DNA from: Clostridium sp. chh4-2
Lineage (GTDB): Bacteria; Bacillota; Clostridia; Lachnospirales; Lachnospiraceae
DNA: 64,000 nt
NCBI RefSeq assembly: GCF_002899675.1
Contig: NZ_PKUU01000013.1
Coordinates: forward strand, 1-64,000
Reading direction: 5' to 3'
How positions within the stretch are numbered: position 1 is the stretch's first letter; each line of letters opens with the position of its first letter. Made by a program: the position numbers and the translations under genes. The notes beneath the pieces are model-generated. The model saw only the letters and a program-made list of their open reading frames with translations. It made no database searches and was not told the origin of the DNA. This document shows positions 7,996 to 16,687 of this stretch, piece by piece.

Positions 7996-9072
7996 ATGAT
8001 GAGAAAAAGCATGATGTTGATTATGGGGTTAAGTGCAGCGCTGGCGATGTCAGGATGTTCCGGATCAAGCAGCAAACCGGCTGAGACAAAGGCTCCGGTT
8101 GAAACGAAAGCATCGGCAGAGACGAAGGCAGAGGGAACTTCGGCCGCTGCGGCTGAAACCAAGGGGGAGGAAAAGAGTGAGTCCGGTTCTTATGAACCGA
8201 CGAAAAGCTTTCAATTTGTAGTTCCATTTGAAGCGGGCGGAAACAGCGATATTCCGGCCAGAATTTTTGCAAAATATATGAGTAAATATTCTTCTCAGAG
8301 CGTAGAAGTTGTGAATATAACGGGCGCAGGCGGAAGAGTTGGGGCAAAAGAGGTTATGAATGCGGAACCGGACGGAAGCACTCTTTTGATGCAGCCGGTA
8401 GGTTATCCGATGCAGTATTCCATGGGAGTTGCGGATTTTACATATGAAGATTTCGATATGATCGGAACGTGGTGCGATTCTTCGCTGGCCTTGGTGGTGA
8501 AAGCGGATTCTCCTTATCAGACAATGGACGATCTCATCAATGCAGCCAAAGAAAAACCGGAAACCATAAAGATGGGATCTGTGACGGGAACCCTTCCTCT
8601 GTTCGCAATTCTCGAGATCGAAAAGCAGAAAGATGTGAAATTTCATAAAGTGGATTTAAGCGGCGGATCGAAAGCGCCGGAACTGCTGGGCGGAAGAGTC
8701 GACGGGTATATCGACGGATTTGCATCTGTGAAACAGTATATTGACGGAGACCAATTCAGGTGTCTGGCAGTCATAAACGATACGGATATCGCAGGATACG
8801 AGCAGCTGGATACATTTAAAGAGCTTGGATTTACAAACTTTGATTATCTGAAACAGACATTCGGCATGTGGGCGCCGAAAGGAACTTCGAAAGAGGCGAT
8901 TGATTATGTGAATAATCTGATTAAACAGGCCAGCGAGGACCCGGAGTGTATCGCAGAGATGACCGCGTTATCCTATGATACCGCCTACAGCACAGTGGAA
9001 GATTATACGAACCTTATGAAGGATACATACGCTGCATTTGAAGAGGCGGCTAAGGGGATTACAGCACAATAG
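7996..9072 (+). CDS. tctC: Tripartite tricarboxylate transporter solute-binding lipoprotein (TctC/Bug family)
   Basis: A 358-residue extracellular lipoprotein with lipobox AMSGC (Cys at residue 21). A low-complexity linker built on PAETKA/VETKA/AETKA (about residues 28-55) follows. The Bug-type binding domain begins at FVVPFEAGGNSDIPAR and includes ITGAGGRVGAKEVMNAEPDG and LSGGSKAPELLGGRVDGYI. These proteins bind carboxylated ligands through two water molecules in a conserved pocket. It is the first gene of a tctC-tctB-tctA operon behind an operator. The linker probably tethers the receptor through the wall. Ligand unknown; the neighbouring sugar genes suggest a sugar acid. Confidence 0.9.
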   Translation: MMRKSMMLIMGLSAALAMSGCSGSSSKPAETKAPVETKASAETKAEGTSAAAAETKGEEKSESGSYEPTKSFQFVVPFEAGGNSDIPARIFAKYMSKYSSQSVEVVNITGAGGRVGAKEVMNAEPDGSTLLMQPVGYPMQYSMGVADFTYEDFDMIGTWCDSSLALVVKADSPYQTMDDLINAAKEKPETIKMGSVTGTLPLFAILEIEKQKDVKFHKVDLSGGSKAPELLGGRVDGYIDGFASVKQYIDGDQFRCLAVINDTDIAGYEQLDTFKELGFTNFDYLKQTFGMWAPKGTSKEAIDYVNNLIKQASEDPECIAEMTALSYDTAYSTVEDYTNLMKDTYAAFEEAAKGITAQ

Positions 9073-9096
9073 GAAATTGTGATTAAGGGGGATTGC

Positions 9097-9573
9097 ATGG
9101 GAGAATTGTTATTTTTGGCTGTTGTGTCGGCCATAGCGGTGATTATGTTTTTTATGACATTCCAATTTCCTTCCAGCATATTGGACCAGTCGGGAGGCGC
9201 AGGGCTGTTTCCCAGAATCGTGGTGGTTCTGCTGCTGGGCTGCATTTTAATGAGGCTGTACCAATATTTGAAGAAACCGGAAACCAGAAAGCATTTCGTA
9301 TTTCTCGAGATGTTTCAGGGCCTGCGGCTGGCTTATATCGTGATGACAGGCGTTTATATTCTGCTGATGTCAACGCTTGGATATATCATATCCACCGTAG
9401 CTTATATGCTGGTTCTGATTAACTGTTTTTACCATGCACAGATGGAGAGCAGGCCCTCTGTAAAGACGGAGGCGGTTATTGTGATCGGGATTCTGGCGGG
9501 AACCATAGGGATGTACTGGTTTTTTGGCAGCGTGCTTCATGTTATGCTGCCGGCCGGCCTTTTGAAACGCTAA
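9097..9573 (+). CDS. tctB: Tripartite tricarboxylate transporter small membrane subunit (TctB family)
   Basis: About 158 residues with four hydrophobic segments (for example LLFLAVVSAIAVIMFFM at the start and IVIGILAGTIGMYWFFG at the end). The typical TctB stretch GGAGLFPRIVVVLLL lies after the first. AAGGGG at 9085-9090 fits the ATG at 9097 better than the in-frame GTG at 9079. It sits between the binding protein and the large permease, as expected. Sequence conservation in TctB is low, so the assignment rests on topology and context. Confidence 0.82.
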   Translation: MGELLFLAVVSAIAVIMFFMTFQFPSSILDQSGGAGLFPRIVVVLLLGCILMRLYQYLKKPETRKHFVFLEMFQGLRLAYIVMTGVYILLMSTLGYIISTVAYMLVLINCFYHAQMESRPSVKTEAVIVIGILAGTIGMYWFFGSVLHVMLPAGLLKR

Positions 9574-9585
9574 AGGAGTGAAGGG

Positions 9586-11085
9586 ATGGATCTACTAAAT
9601 ATATTTATCAATGTATTACAGCCTCAATACCTGCTTTTGATTCTGGTTGGTGTTGTGGTAGGAAGCATATTCGGCACCATACCCGGACTGAATGCCCCGA
9701 TTGCGGTGGCTCTGGTGCTGCCGTTTACATTTGTAATGGATGTTATGTCGTCCATGTGTATTATTATGGGGCTTTATATGGGCTGCGTATCAGGCGGCCT
9801 GGTATCGGCGATTCTTCTTAAAATACCGGGAACCGCTGCGTCGGTGGCAACCACATTTGACGGTTATCCCATGGCGCAGAAAGGAATGGCTACAGAGGCA
9901 TTGTCCTACGGCGCATTTGCTTCCGTGTTCGGAGGACTGTTCAGCACCGCGTGTCTGATCGCATTTGCCCCGATACTTGCCAATATGGCAATCGGATTTG
10001 GGCCGTGGGAGTATTTTGGAACGGCTACGCTGTCCCTTGTTATCGTATGTGTTTTGAGCGCGGACAGCTTGAAAGCGTTTACCGTGGCTCTGATAGGACT
10101 TTTATTCAAGGTGGTGGGCATGAGCCCGGTGGACGGGGTTGCGGCCAGGTATACCTTTGGCAATTATAACCTGGAAAGCGGATTTAACCTGGTAGTGGTT
10201 ATTATCGGAATCTTCGCCCTTCCTGAGATACTCAATTCCATTGGGGAACTGAAGGTAAAGGCAAAACCGGTAAAGGTGAAAAAGAGGCTGTTCTATGTGC
10301 CGGGACTGAAGACGATTAAAGAGAATCTGGGGACCATGATCCGCGGCAGCGTGATCGGAACGGCCATCGGAATCCTGCCCGGAATGGGCGGCGGAGCTGC
10401 CAGCCTGATCTCTTATGCCCAAGCGAAAAAGGGTTCCAAACACCCGGAACTGTTCGGCACAGGCATTGCGGAGGGAATCTTCTGCTGTGAAAGCGCCAAC
10501 AACGCCACCACAGGAGGGGCGTTAATCCCCATGCTGGCCCTTGGCGTGCCGGGGGATACGGTGACTGCCATCATCATGGGAGCGCTGACGTTACAGGGAA
10601 TCACGCCTGGGCCGCTGCTCAGCATGAACCAGCCGTCGCTGTTTAAATCCATCATCGTAATTGTGCTGATCGCCAATATTTTCATGTTTATTTATCAGAT
10701 TACGACGATCCGGTTTATGTCCAAAATCATAGAGATACCAAAACGGTATTTATTCCCGCTGGTTTCCATGTTCTGCGTGGTAGGAGTGATCAGCCTGAAC
10801 AATAACCTGTTTGATCTTATCTCCCTGATGGGATTCATGATCGTCGGATATATTCTGGACAAGAACCATTATCCGCTGGCGCCGTTCGTGCTGGCAAACG
10901 TGTTAGGCGGAATCATCGAGGACAATATGAGAAGGGCGATTATTTACCAAAGAGGATTTTTAAACTGTATGAAAGTTCCTTCCATCGGAACCGTATTTTT
11001 CATACTGGCCGTACTGCTTCCGGTATTTTCCTATCTTCTTAAAAAGCCGGAGGTGCGGAAGGCACTGCATTTAAAAAACAGATAA
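9586..11085 (+). CDS. tctA: Tripartite tricarboxylate transporter large membrane subunit (TctA family)
   Basis: A 499-residue polytopic permease, the usual TctA length. The family motif GSIFGTIPGLNAPIAVAL occurs near residues 26-43, and a second copy-like element GTAIGILPGMGGGAASLISY near 260. PMLALGVPGDTVTAIIMGAL follows. It works with the lipoprotein and small subunit encoded immediately upstream to import a carboxylate using an ion gradient. A 15-base gap separates it from the lactonase gene, so transport and catabolism are probably co-transcribed. Confidence 0.93.
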   Translation: MDLLNIFINVLQPQYLLLILVGVVVGSIFGTIPGLNAPIAVALVLPFTFVMDVMSSMCIIMGLYMGCVSGGLVSAILLKIPGTAASVATTFDGYPMAQKGMATEALSYGAFASVFGGLFSTACLIAFAPILANMAIGFGPWEYFGTATLSLVIVCVLSADSLKAFTVALIGLLFKVVGMSPVDGVAARYTFGNYNLESGFNLVVVIIGIFALPEILNSIGELKVKAKPVKVKKRLFYVPGLKTIKENLGTMIRGSVIGTAIGILPGMGGGAASLISYAQAKKGSKHPELFGTGIAEGIFCCESANNATTGGALIPMLALGVPGDTVTAIIMGALTLQGITPGPLLSMNQPSLFKSIIVIVLIANIFMFIYQITTIRFMSKIIEIPKRYLFPLVSMFCVVGVISLNNNLFDLISLMGFMIVGYILDKNHYPLAPFVLANVLGGIIEDNMRRAIIYQRGFLNCMKVPSIGTVFFILAVLLPVFSYLLKKPEVRKALHLKNR

Positions 11086-11100
11086 CAGAGGGGATTAGAT

Positions 11101-12186
11101 ATGATTAATAATGTAAATATCAAGGACATAGACAGGCAGTTTTGGATCGACAATGTATTTCCGGAATGGGGAACATTTTTAAATGAACAGATAGAGGATA
11201 CAAAGGTGGGGCCGGGGAAATTCGCGATGTGGTGGCTTGGATGCACCGGAATCTGGATTAAGACTCCTGCGGACTGCAATATCATCATCGACCTGTGGCT
11301 GGATACGGGAAAACAGACGACCAAATTCCCCGAGCCGCCGGAATGGGGGCAGGGAAAGGATTTCCAGATGGCAAGGATGGTGGGAAGCAGGCAGTGGCAG
11401 CCCAATGCCCGGGCCGTTCCGATGGTAATCGATCCATTTGCGATTAAGAAGATGGATGCCGTTTTATCCACCCATTTCCACAGGGACCACATCGATCCAT
11501 ATGTGGCTGCGGCCATTGTAAATAATACGGACGCTCCTTTCATCGGACCTAAATTCAGCTGTGATATCTGGAGAAAATGGGGAGTTCCGGAAGACAGAAT
11601 CCGGGAAGTGAGGCCCGGGGATTCCATCCGCATCAAGGATATGGAAATCGTGGCGGTGGATTCCTTTGACCGGACCGCGCTGATTACGGCTCCTCCGGCC
11701 GGGGATATCCGGGGAATTCTGCCGGACGATATGGACGACCGGGCGGTGAATTTCATCATAAAAACTCCTGGCGGGAACATCTACCACAGCGGCGATTCCC
11801 ACATGTCCAATTACTATGTAAAACACGGAAAAGATCATGAGATCGACGTGGTTTTGGTATCCTACGGTGAAAATCCTATCGGCTGTTCGGATAAAGTGAC
11901 CAGCGTGGACTGCTGCAGGATTGCGGAGAATTTAAACGCCAAGGTTCTGATTCCTTTCCATTATGATATCTGGTCCAATATGCTGGCAGACCCCAAAGAA
12001 ATTGAGCTGGTTTACAACTACAGAAAGGACCGGTTAAATTACAAGTTCCATGTATTTTTATGGGAAGTGGGCGGCGGATATATCTATCCGGATGACAAGG
12101 ATAAAAAACGCTTTATGTTCCGCAGGGGATTTGAAGACGCATTTGAACTGGATGAGCCCAATGTTCCGTTTAAATCATTTTTATAA
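11101..12186 (+). CDS. UlaG-like metallo-beta-lactamase-fold lactonase
   Basis: 361 residues, close to the length of E. coli L-ascorbate-6-phosphate lactonase UlaG (about 354). The metal motif THFHRDHID lies near residues 123-131, with KTPGGNIYHSGDSHMS and IPFHYDIW supplying further ligands. The opening (WWLGCTGIWIKTPADCNIIIDLW) also follows UlaG. UlaG opens a phosphorylated sugar lactone. Here there is no Ula PTS nearby; uptake appears to be by TctCBA, so the substrate may be a non-phosphorylated lactone or a kinase may lie elsewhere. The fold and subfamily are well supported; the substrate is inference. Confidence 0.85.
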   Translation: MINNVNIKDIDRQFWIDNVFPEWGTFLNEQIEDTKVGPGKFAMWWLGCTGIWIKTPADCNIIIDLWLDTGKQTTKFPEPPEWGQGKDFQMARMVGSRQWQPNARAVPMVIDPFAIKKMDAVLSTHFHRDHIDPYVAAAIVNNTDAPFIGPKFSCDIWRKWGVPEDRIREVRPGDSIRIKDMEIVAVDSFDRTALITAPPAGDIRGILPDDMDDRAVNFIIKTPGGNIYHSGDSHMSNYYVKHGKDHEIDVVLVSYGENPIGCSDKVTSVDCCRIAENLNAKVLIPFHYDIWSNMLADPKEIELVYNYRKDRLNYKFHVFLWEVGGGYIYPDDKDKKRFMFRRGFEDAFELDEPNVPFKSFL

Positions 12187-12198
12187 TGGAGGAAACGT

Positions 12199-12906
12199 AT
12201 GGATTTAAAACAGCTAAAACGGGACGTGTATGACGCCAATCTGGAGTTAGTGAAACGGGGGCTGGTGATCTATACCTGGGGCAATGTCAGCGCGGTGGAC
12301 CGTGAAAACGGGCTGGTGGTCATAAAGCCCAAAGGAATTGAATATGAGGAGCTGACGGAAGACGACATGTCGGTGGTGACTCTGGATGGAACGCATCTGG
12401 ACGGCCTTCTGCCTTCCGTGGATCTGGATATCCATCTGGAGATTTACAGGAAATTTTTGCAGGTGGGAGGGATTGCCCATACCCATTCCACATGGGCGAC
12501 GGCCTGGTGCCAGGCGGGGAAAGGGATTCCTGTGTTGGGAACCACCCATGCGGACCATTTCTTCGGGGAGATACCGTGCACCAGGCAGATGACCGAGGAA
12601 GAAGTGGAACAGGATTATGAAGAAAATGTGGGAAAGGTGATCTGTGATCTTTTTAAAGACAGGGATATGCTGGAGATGGGAGCCGTGCTGACGCCGGGGC
12701 ACGGGCCATTTACCTGGGGAAAGGACGCGGCGGCGGCTGTGGAGCACAGCGTGATCCTGGAAGAACTGGCAAAGATGGCAAAGCTGTCCCTGGACATTAA
12801 CGGAGGAGTTCCCAACTATCTGCCGGATTATATGCTGAAAAAACATTATACGAGAAAATATGGGGCCAATTCCTATTTTTATCAGGAAAAGCCGGCAAAG
12901 GGCTGA
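12199..12906 (+). CDS. L-ribulose-5-phosphate 4-epimerase-like class II aldolase (AraD/UlaF family)
   Basis: A 235-residue zinc enzyme of the AraD/UlaF/SgbE group that interconverts L-ribulose-5-phosphate and D-xylulose-5-phosphate. Visible features are LVIYTWGNVSAVD, IKPKGIEYEELTEDDM, the zinc histidines in AHTHSTWATAWCQ and the late GHGPFTWGKDAAAAVEH. Length and motifs fit the epimerases better than fuculose aldolases. It lies 12 bases after the lactonase gene. Its expected product, D-xylulose-5-phosphate, is a transketolase substrate, and a split transketolase is encoded just downstream. Confidence 0.88.
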   Translation: MDLKQLKRDVYDANLELVKRGLVIYTWGNVSAVDRENGLVVIKPKGIEYEELTEDDMSVVTLDGTHLDGLLPSVDLDIHLEIYRKFLQVGGIAHTHSTWATAWCQAGKGIPVLGTTHADHFFGEIPCTRQMTEEEVEQDYEENVGKVICDLFKDRDMLEMGAVLTPGHGPFTWGKDAAAAVEHSVILEELAKMAKLSLDINGGVPNYLPDYMLKKHYTRKYGANSYFYQEKPAKG

Positions 12907-12965
12907 GAAGGTAAGAATTTACCGTCCCCGAATAAAAGCGCGGATGTGCGCGGATAGGAGCAAAC

Positions 12966-13775
12966 ATGAAGCCGTCAGTGTCATTATCCTTATTTAAAGC
13001 CGATAAAACCGCTCCTGTGCTGTTTCAGGGGAATATTGAATCCAATATTCCCCTGATCCGGGAGATGGGGTATCAGGGCGTGGATTTATTTGTGGAAGAA
13101 CCGCAGGCCAAGATCAGCCGGGATGCGGTGAAACTGCTTAAAGAATATGGTTTGGAAGTGGGCGTCGTGATGCCGGCTGCCCTGGCCGGTAAAGGGCTTT
13201 TTCTCGGCAGCAGGGAAACGAACATAAGAGAAGAGATCATTGTGAAGATGAAGGAGATCATCGCATATGCATCGGAAGTGAACGGAATGGTTTCCCTGGG
13301 GCTTGTAAGAGGCAGTCTTTTTGGGGAGGACACGTATGAGGAATTTTATAAAAGGTTTGCCGGTTCCATCGAAAAACTCCTTCCGTTTGCAGAAAGCCAT
13401 GGAGTTGATTTGGTGATCGAACCCATTAACCGGTATGAGATCAATACGTTAAACAGCAGTGAGGAGGCATTTTATTTTATAGAAAGCACCGGGCTTCCGG
13501 TATACCTTATGCTGGACACCTTTCATATGAACATAGAGGACCGTTCAATCGAAGAAAGCCTGTATCTGTGCAAAGATAAGATCCGGCACATTCATTTTCT
13601 GGATTCCAACCGGCTGGCTCCGGGAATGGGGCATCTGGACATGGAAAGGATCTTTGAAGTGCTGGAGGAGATGAAGTACCGTGGATTTCTCTGTCTGGAG
13701 GCTTTGGCGAAACCGGACGGGGAAACATGTGCGAAAAAGGGAATTGAATTTTTCAGGCGAATCGGCCTGTTATAG
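12966..13775 (+). CDS. Sugar-phosphate isomerase/epimerase (AP endonuclease family 2 TIM barrel)
   Basis: 269 residues of a xylose-isomerase-like TIM barrel. Metal-site elements are VDLVIEPINRYEIN, YLMLDTFHMNIED, IRHIHFLDSNR and GFLCLEAL. The family includes UlaE/SgbU 3-epimerases, hydroxypyruvate isomerase and inosose enzymes. Its place between an UlaF-like epimerase and transketolase suggests the 3-epimerase step, but the sequence alone does not decide. Start ATG at 12966 follows GGATAGGAG. Confidence 0.82.
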   Translation: MKPSVSLSLFKADKTAPVLFQGNIESNIPLIREMGYQGVDLFVEEPQAKISRDAVKLLKEYGLEVGVVMPAALAGKGLFLGSRETNIREEIIVKMKEIIAYASEVNGMVSLGLVRGSLFGEDTYEEFYKRFAGSIEKLLPFAESHGVDLVIEPINRYEINTLNSSEEAFYFIESTGLPVYLMLDTFHMNIEDRSIEESLYLCKDKIRHIHFLDSNRLAPGMGHLDMERIFEVLEEMKYRGFLCLEALAKPDGETCAKKGIEFFRRIGLL

Positions 13776-13820
13776 ACTTATTTAATAAATGCCGCATTTG
13801 GCGGTGGAAGTGAGGTCAGT

Positions 13821-14663
13821 ATGGAACAAGAATTAAAAATCCAGCTTCAGAAATTTGCATCCAAACTGCGCATGACGGAGATGGACATGTTCGGCAATCT
13901 GGGATTTGGCCACATCGGGGGAACTCTGTCGGCTACGGATTTAATTGCCGTTTTATATGGGGCGGTCATGAGATATGATCCGGAAAATCCAAAATGGGAG
14001 GAAAGGGACCGTTTTGTTTCCTCCAAAGGCCACGCAGGCCCCGGCGTTTACTCCGCCCTGGCGTTAAACGGATTTTTCCCTAAGGAGTGGCTAAACACCC
14101 TGAATCAGGGGGGAACCAATCTTCCCAGCCACTGTGACAGGAAAAAGACTCCGGGAATCGATATGACCACCGGCTCTCTCGGCCAGGGAGCTTCTTTGGC
14201 CCTTGGGATGGCCATGGCGCTGAGGGATAAGGAGAGCTATGTCTATCTGCTGATGGGGGACGGGGAGTGCAACGAAGGACAGGTGTGGGAGATGGCTCTG
14301 TCTGCAGCCCATCATAAAGTAAACCATTTGATCGCATTTGTGGATTACAACCATAAGCAGCTGGATGGAAATACGGAAGATATATTGAACATGGGAGATA
14401 TCAGGGCGAAATTCGAAGCGTTCGGCTGGTATGCCCAGGAAATTGACGGAAATGATGTGGAACAGATTTATGACGGAATTGAGCGGGCCAAGAAACAGGC
14501 TGGCAGCCGTCCGTCCGTGATGGTCATGCAGACCGTAAAGGGCAAAGGCGTGAAGTGGATCGAAGAAATGAGGCTGAACCACCATATTACTATAACCAGG
14601 GAACAGGCGGACAGCGCCATCCGGGAACTGGGCGCTCAGGAGGTGAGAGAATGTTTGAAGTGA
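13821..14663 (+). CDS. Transketolase, N-terminal subunit
   Basis: 280 residues carrying the thiamine-diphosphate-binding half of transketolase. It contains FGHIGGTLSATDLIAVLYG, SKGHAGPGVYSAL, a GSLGQGASLALGMA loop and the ThDP motif starting GDGECNEGQ and ending in VDYN. Split transketolases are common in anaerobes and are used for pentose or sugar-acid metabolism. The C-terminal subunit starts 13 bases before this stop, indicating translational coupling and a heteromeric enzyme. Confidence 0.92.
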   Translation: MEQELKIQLQKFASKLRMTEMDMFGNLGFGHIGGTLSATDLIAVLYGAVMRYDPENPKWEERDRFVSSKGHAGPGVYSALALNGFFPKEWLNTLNQGGTNLPSHCDRKKTPGIDMTTGSLGQGASLALGMAMALRDKESYVYLLMGDGECNEGQVWEMALSAAHHKVNHLIAFVDYNHKQLDGNTEDILNMGDIRAKFEAFGWYAQEIDGNDVEQIYDGIERAKKQAGSRPSVMVMQTVKGKGVKWIEEMRLNHHITITREQADSAIRELGAQEVRECLK

Positions 14664-15625
14664 GTTATGACGGAAAATTGGGTTCTGCCGCTTTAAAACA
14701 GGTATTTCCCAAGGTGATGGAGGATCTTTTAAACCAGGACGAGCGGGTGGTCTATCTGGACGCAGACCTGATGAATTCCATCGGCATGGGAGGATTTGAC
14801 AAAACGTATCCCGGGCGGGCCGTGGATATGGGCGTACAGGAAGCCAATATGGTGGGAGTGGCCGCAGGAATGAGCGCGGAAGGAAAAATACCTTATATCC
14901 ATTCCTTTGCCCCGTTTGTCTCCAGACGGGTCTATGACCAGGTCTTTCTCTCTGTGGCCTATGCGGGCAATAACGTGAGGATCATTGGAAGCGATCCGGG
15001 CGTGACTGCCGCTTATAACGGAGGAACCCATATGCCGTTTGAGGACGTCGCCTTATACCGCGCCATTCCGGGCGCAGTGATTTTCGATATCTGCGATGCG
15101 GTGCAGCTGGAACAGGCGCTTAGGATGACAAAGGACAGATACGGTCTGACCTATATTAGAACGCCCAGAAAGCAGATGAAGACGGTCTACGGAGAGAACA
15201 GCCGGTTTGAAATCGGAAAAGGCTGCGTGCTGGCGGACGGAGAGGACGCGGTGATCATCGCAAGCGGAATTATGACGGCGGAGGCGTTGGAAGCCTCCAG
15301 ACGGCTGAAAGATATTGGAATCAGCGCCGCGGTGATCGATCCGGTAACTATAAAACCGCTGGATGAACCGCTGATCATTTCCTATGCCGGGAAGACAAAA
15401 GCTGTGGTCACAGCGGAAAATGCCAATGTAAACGGCGGTCTTGGCGATGCGGTGGCTTCAGTCCTGTCCGTAAATGAGCCTGTAATCCTGAGAAAAGTCG
15501 GCATTCAGGATGAATTCGGAGAAGTGGGGACAGAAGAGTATCTGAGAGAACGTTACCGGCTGACCCCGGAGGAAATCGTAAAACAGGTGATGGAGGCGGT
15601 AGGCAAGAAAAGGGAGAGGGTTTAG
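14651..15625 (+). CDS. Transketolase, C-terminal subunit
   Basis: About 324 residues containing the pyrimidine-binding and C-terminal domains. Visible are VYLDADLMNSIGMGGF, the DMGVQEANMVGVAAGMSAEG stretch with the catalytic Glu, and SFAPFVSRRVYDQV. EEYLRERYRLTPEEIVKQV closes the protein. The ATG at 14651 follows AGGAGGTGAG and lies inside the end of the N-terminal subunit gene. With its partner it would transfer two-carbon units from ketose phosphates such as D-xylulose-5-phosphate. Confidence 0.92.
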   Translation: MFEVSYDGKLGSAALKQVFPKVMEDLLNQDERVVYLDADLMNSIGMGGFDKTYPGRAVDMGVQEANMVGVAAGMSAEGKIPYIHSFAPFVSRRVYDQVFLSVAYAGNNVRIIGSDPGVTAAYNGGTHMPFEDVALYRAIPGAVIFDICDAVQLEQALRMTKDRYGLTYIRTPRKQMKTVYGENSRFEIGKGCVLADGEDAVIIASGIMTAEALEASRRLKDIGISAAVIDPVTIKPLDEPLIISYAGKTKAVVTAENANVNGGLGDAVASVLSVNEPVILRKVGIQDEFGEVGTEEYLRERYRLTPEEIVKQVMEAVGKKRERV

Positions 15626-16687
15626 ATGACCAGCTATGAGATTGTTTTAAAGAATATAACATTTGACAATCCGGAGAGAATTGCACTGAAATACCCCACC
15701 CTAAAAAAGGGCGATATTGTGCGCCTGTTTCTTCAAAGACCCAGGGCGTTCCGGCCGGAAGGGGAGATACCGGATATGACGAAAAAAGCGGTTCCCATTC
15801 CCGGCGAGACGGACGAGTGGGGCATACGCTGGGAAAATACGTCCAATAAATCCGGCCTGGGGCTGGGACAGCCGGTGGGATTTCCCATTAAAGACTGGGA
15901 GGAATCCTACGAAAACTATGTGATGCCTGATCCCTATGAAGCCGGACGGTTTGACGGGCTGGAGGAGGCGCTTAAAAAGGCGGAAAAAGAATCCAAATGG
16001 GTGCAGTTAAACAGCCAGTACTGCATTTTTGAACGGCTTCATTTTTTAAGGGGATTTGAAAATACGCTGGTGGACCTTTATACCAACGAAGAGGAACTGA
16101 CAGAGCTGTGCGACCGGCTGTTAGACTACCAGCTGGGAATTGTGAGACAGGCGGCCAAGCTTTCCGGGGGCAGAATCCATTCCATTGACACCTCGGATGA
16201 CTGGGGGACGCAGAATGCCCTGATGATCAATCCTGAGATGTGGAGGAAGATCTTTAAACCCCGCTATAAAATATTGGCGGATGAGATGCATAAACATGGA
16301 ATTTACATGAATTTTCATTCCTGCGGATATATAACGGACATCATGGACGACCTGATTGAAATCGGGGTGGACATTGTGAACATCCACCAGCCCCATCTGC
16401 TGAATCTAAAAGAATTTGGCAAACGGTTTGCGGGCAGAATCTGCTTTGACGTGGCGGTGGACATCCAGGAGACGCTTCCCACCGGAGACAAGGAAAAAAT
16501 CGAACAGGATGTAAAAGATCTGATCCGGTATTGGGGGACGGAAAAAGGCGGTCTGATCGCGGCGGAATACCGGTTTTTAAAAGCCATCGGCGCCACGGAG
16601 GAATCCTTTGAATACGCCTGTGAGTGTTTCGAACGTTATGCCGATTTAAACCAGAAAGAAGCAAAAAAGGAGAAGGAAATCAAATGA
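15626..16687 (+). CDS. Uroporphyrinogen decarboxylase-fold protein, possibly a methyltransferase
   Basis: 353 residues of the UroD superfamily. The region NFHSCGYITDIMDDLIEIGVDIVN carries a His-x-Cys pair, like the zinc motif of corrinoid methyltransferases (MtaA, MtbA, MtgB). A clear third Cys ligand was not identified with certainty; candidates are in YACECF near the C-terminus. True heme-pathway HemE is unlikely, because no porphyrin genes are near and the context is sugar catabolism. It starts one base after the transketolase stop. A demethylase or another C1-removing role on a methylated substrate is possible but unproven. Confidence 0.72.
   Translation: MTSYEIVLKNITFDNPERIALKYPTLKKGDIVRLFLQRPRAFRPEGEIPDMTKKAVPIPGETDEWGIRWENTSNKSGLGLGQPVGFPIKDWEESYENYVMPDPYEAGRFDGLEEALKKAEKESKWVQLNSQYCIFERLHFLRGFENTLVDLYTNEEELTELCDRLLDYQLGIVRQAAKLSGGRIHSIDTSDDWGTQNALMINPEMWRKIFKPRYKILADEMHKHGIYMNFHSCGYITDIMDDLIEIGVDIVNIHQPHLLNLKEFGKRFAGRICFDVAVDIQETLPTGDKEKIEQDVKDLIRYWGTEKGGLIAAEYRFLKAIGATEESFEYACECFERYADLNQKEAKKEKEIK

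Noticed and set aside
8065..8646. Minus-strand 193-codon open frame opposite tctC
   Set aside because: Caused by composition of the repetitive linker and coding bias of the opposite strand; tctC is strongly supported.
15626..16687. Heme-pathway uroporphyrinogen decarboxylase (HemE)
   Set aside because: No porphyrin genes nearby, embedded in sugar catabolism, and an HxC pair resembles methyltransferases of the superfamily.
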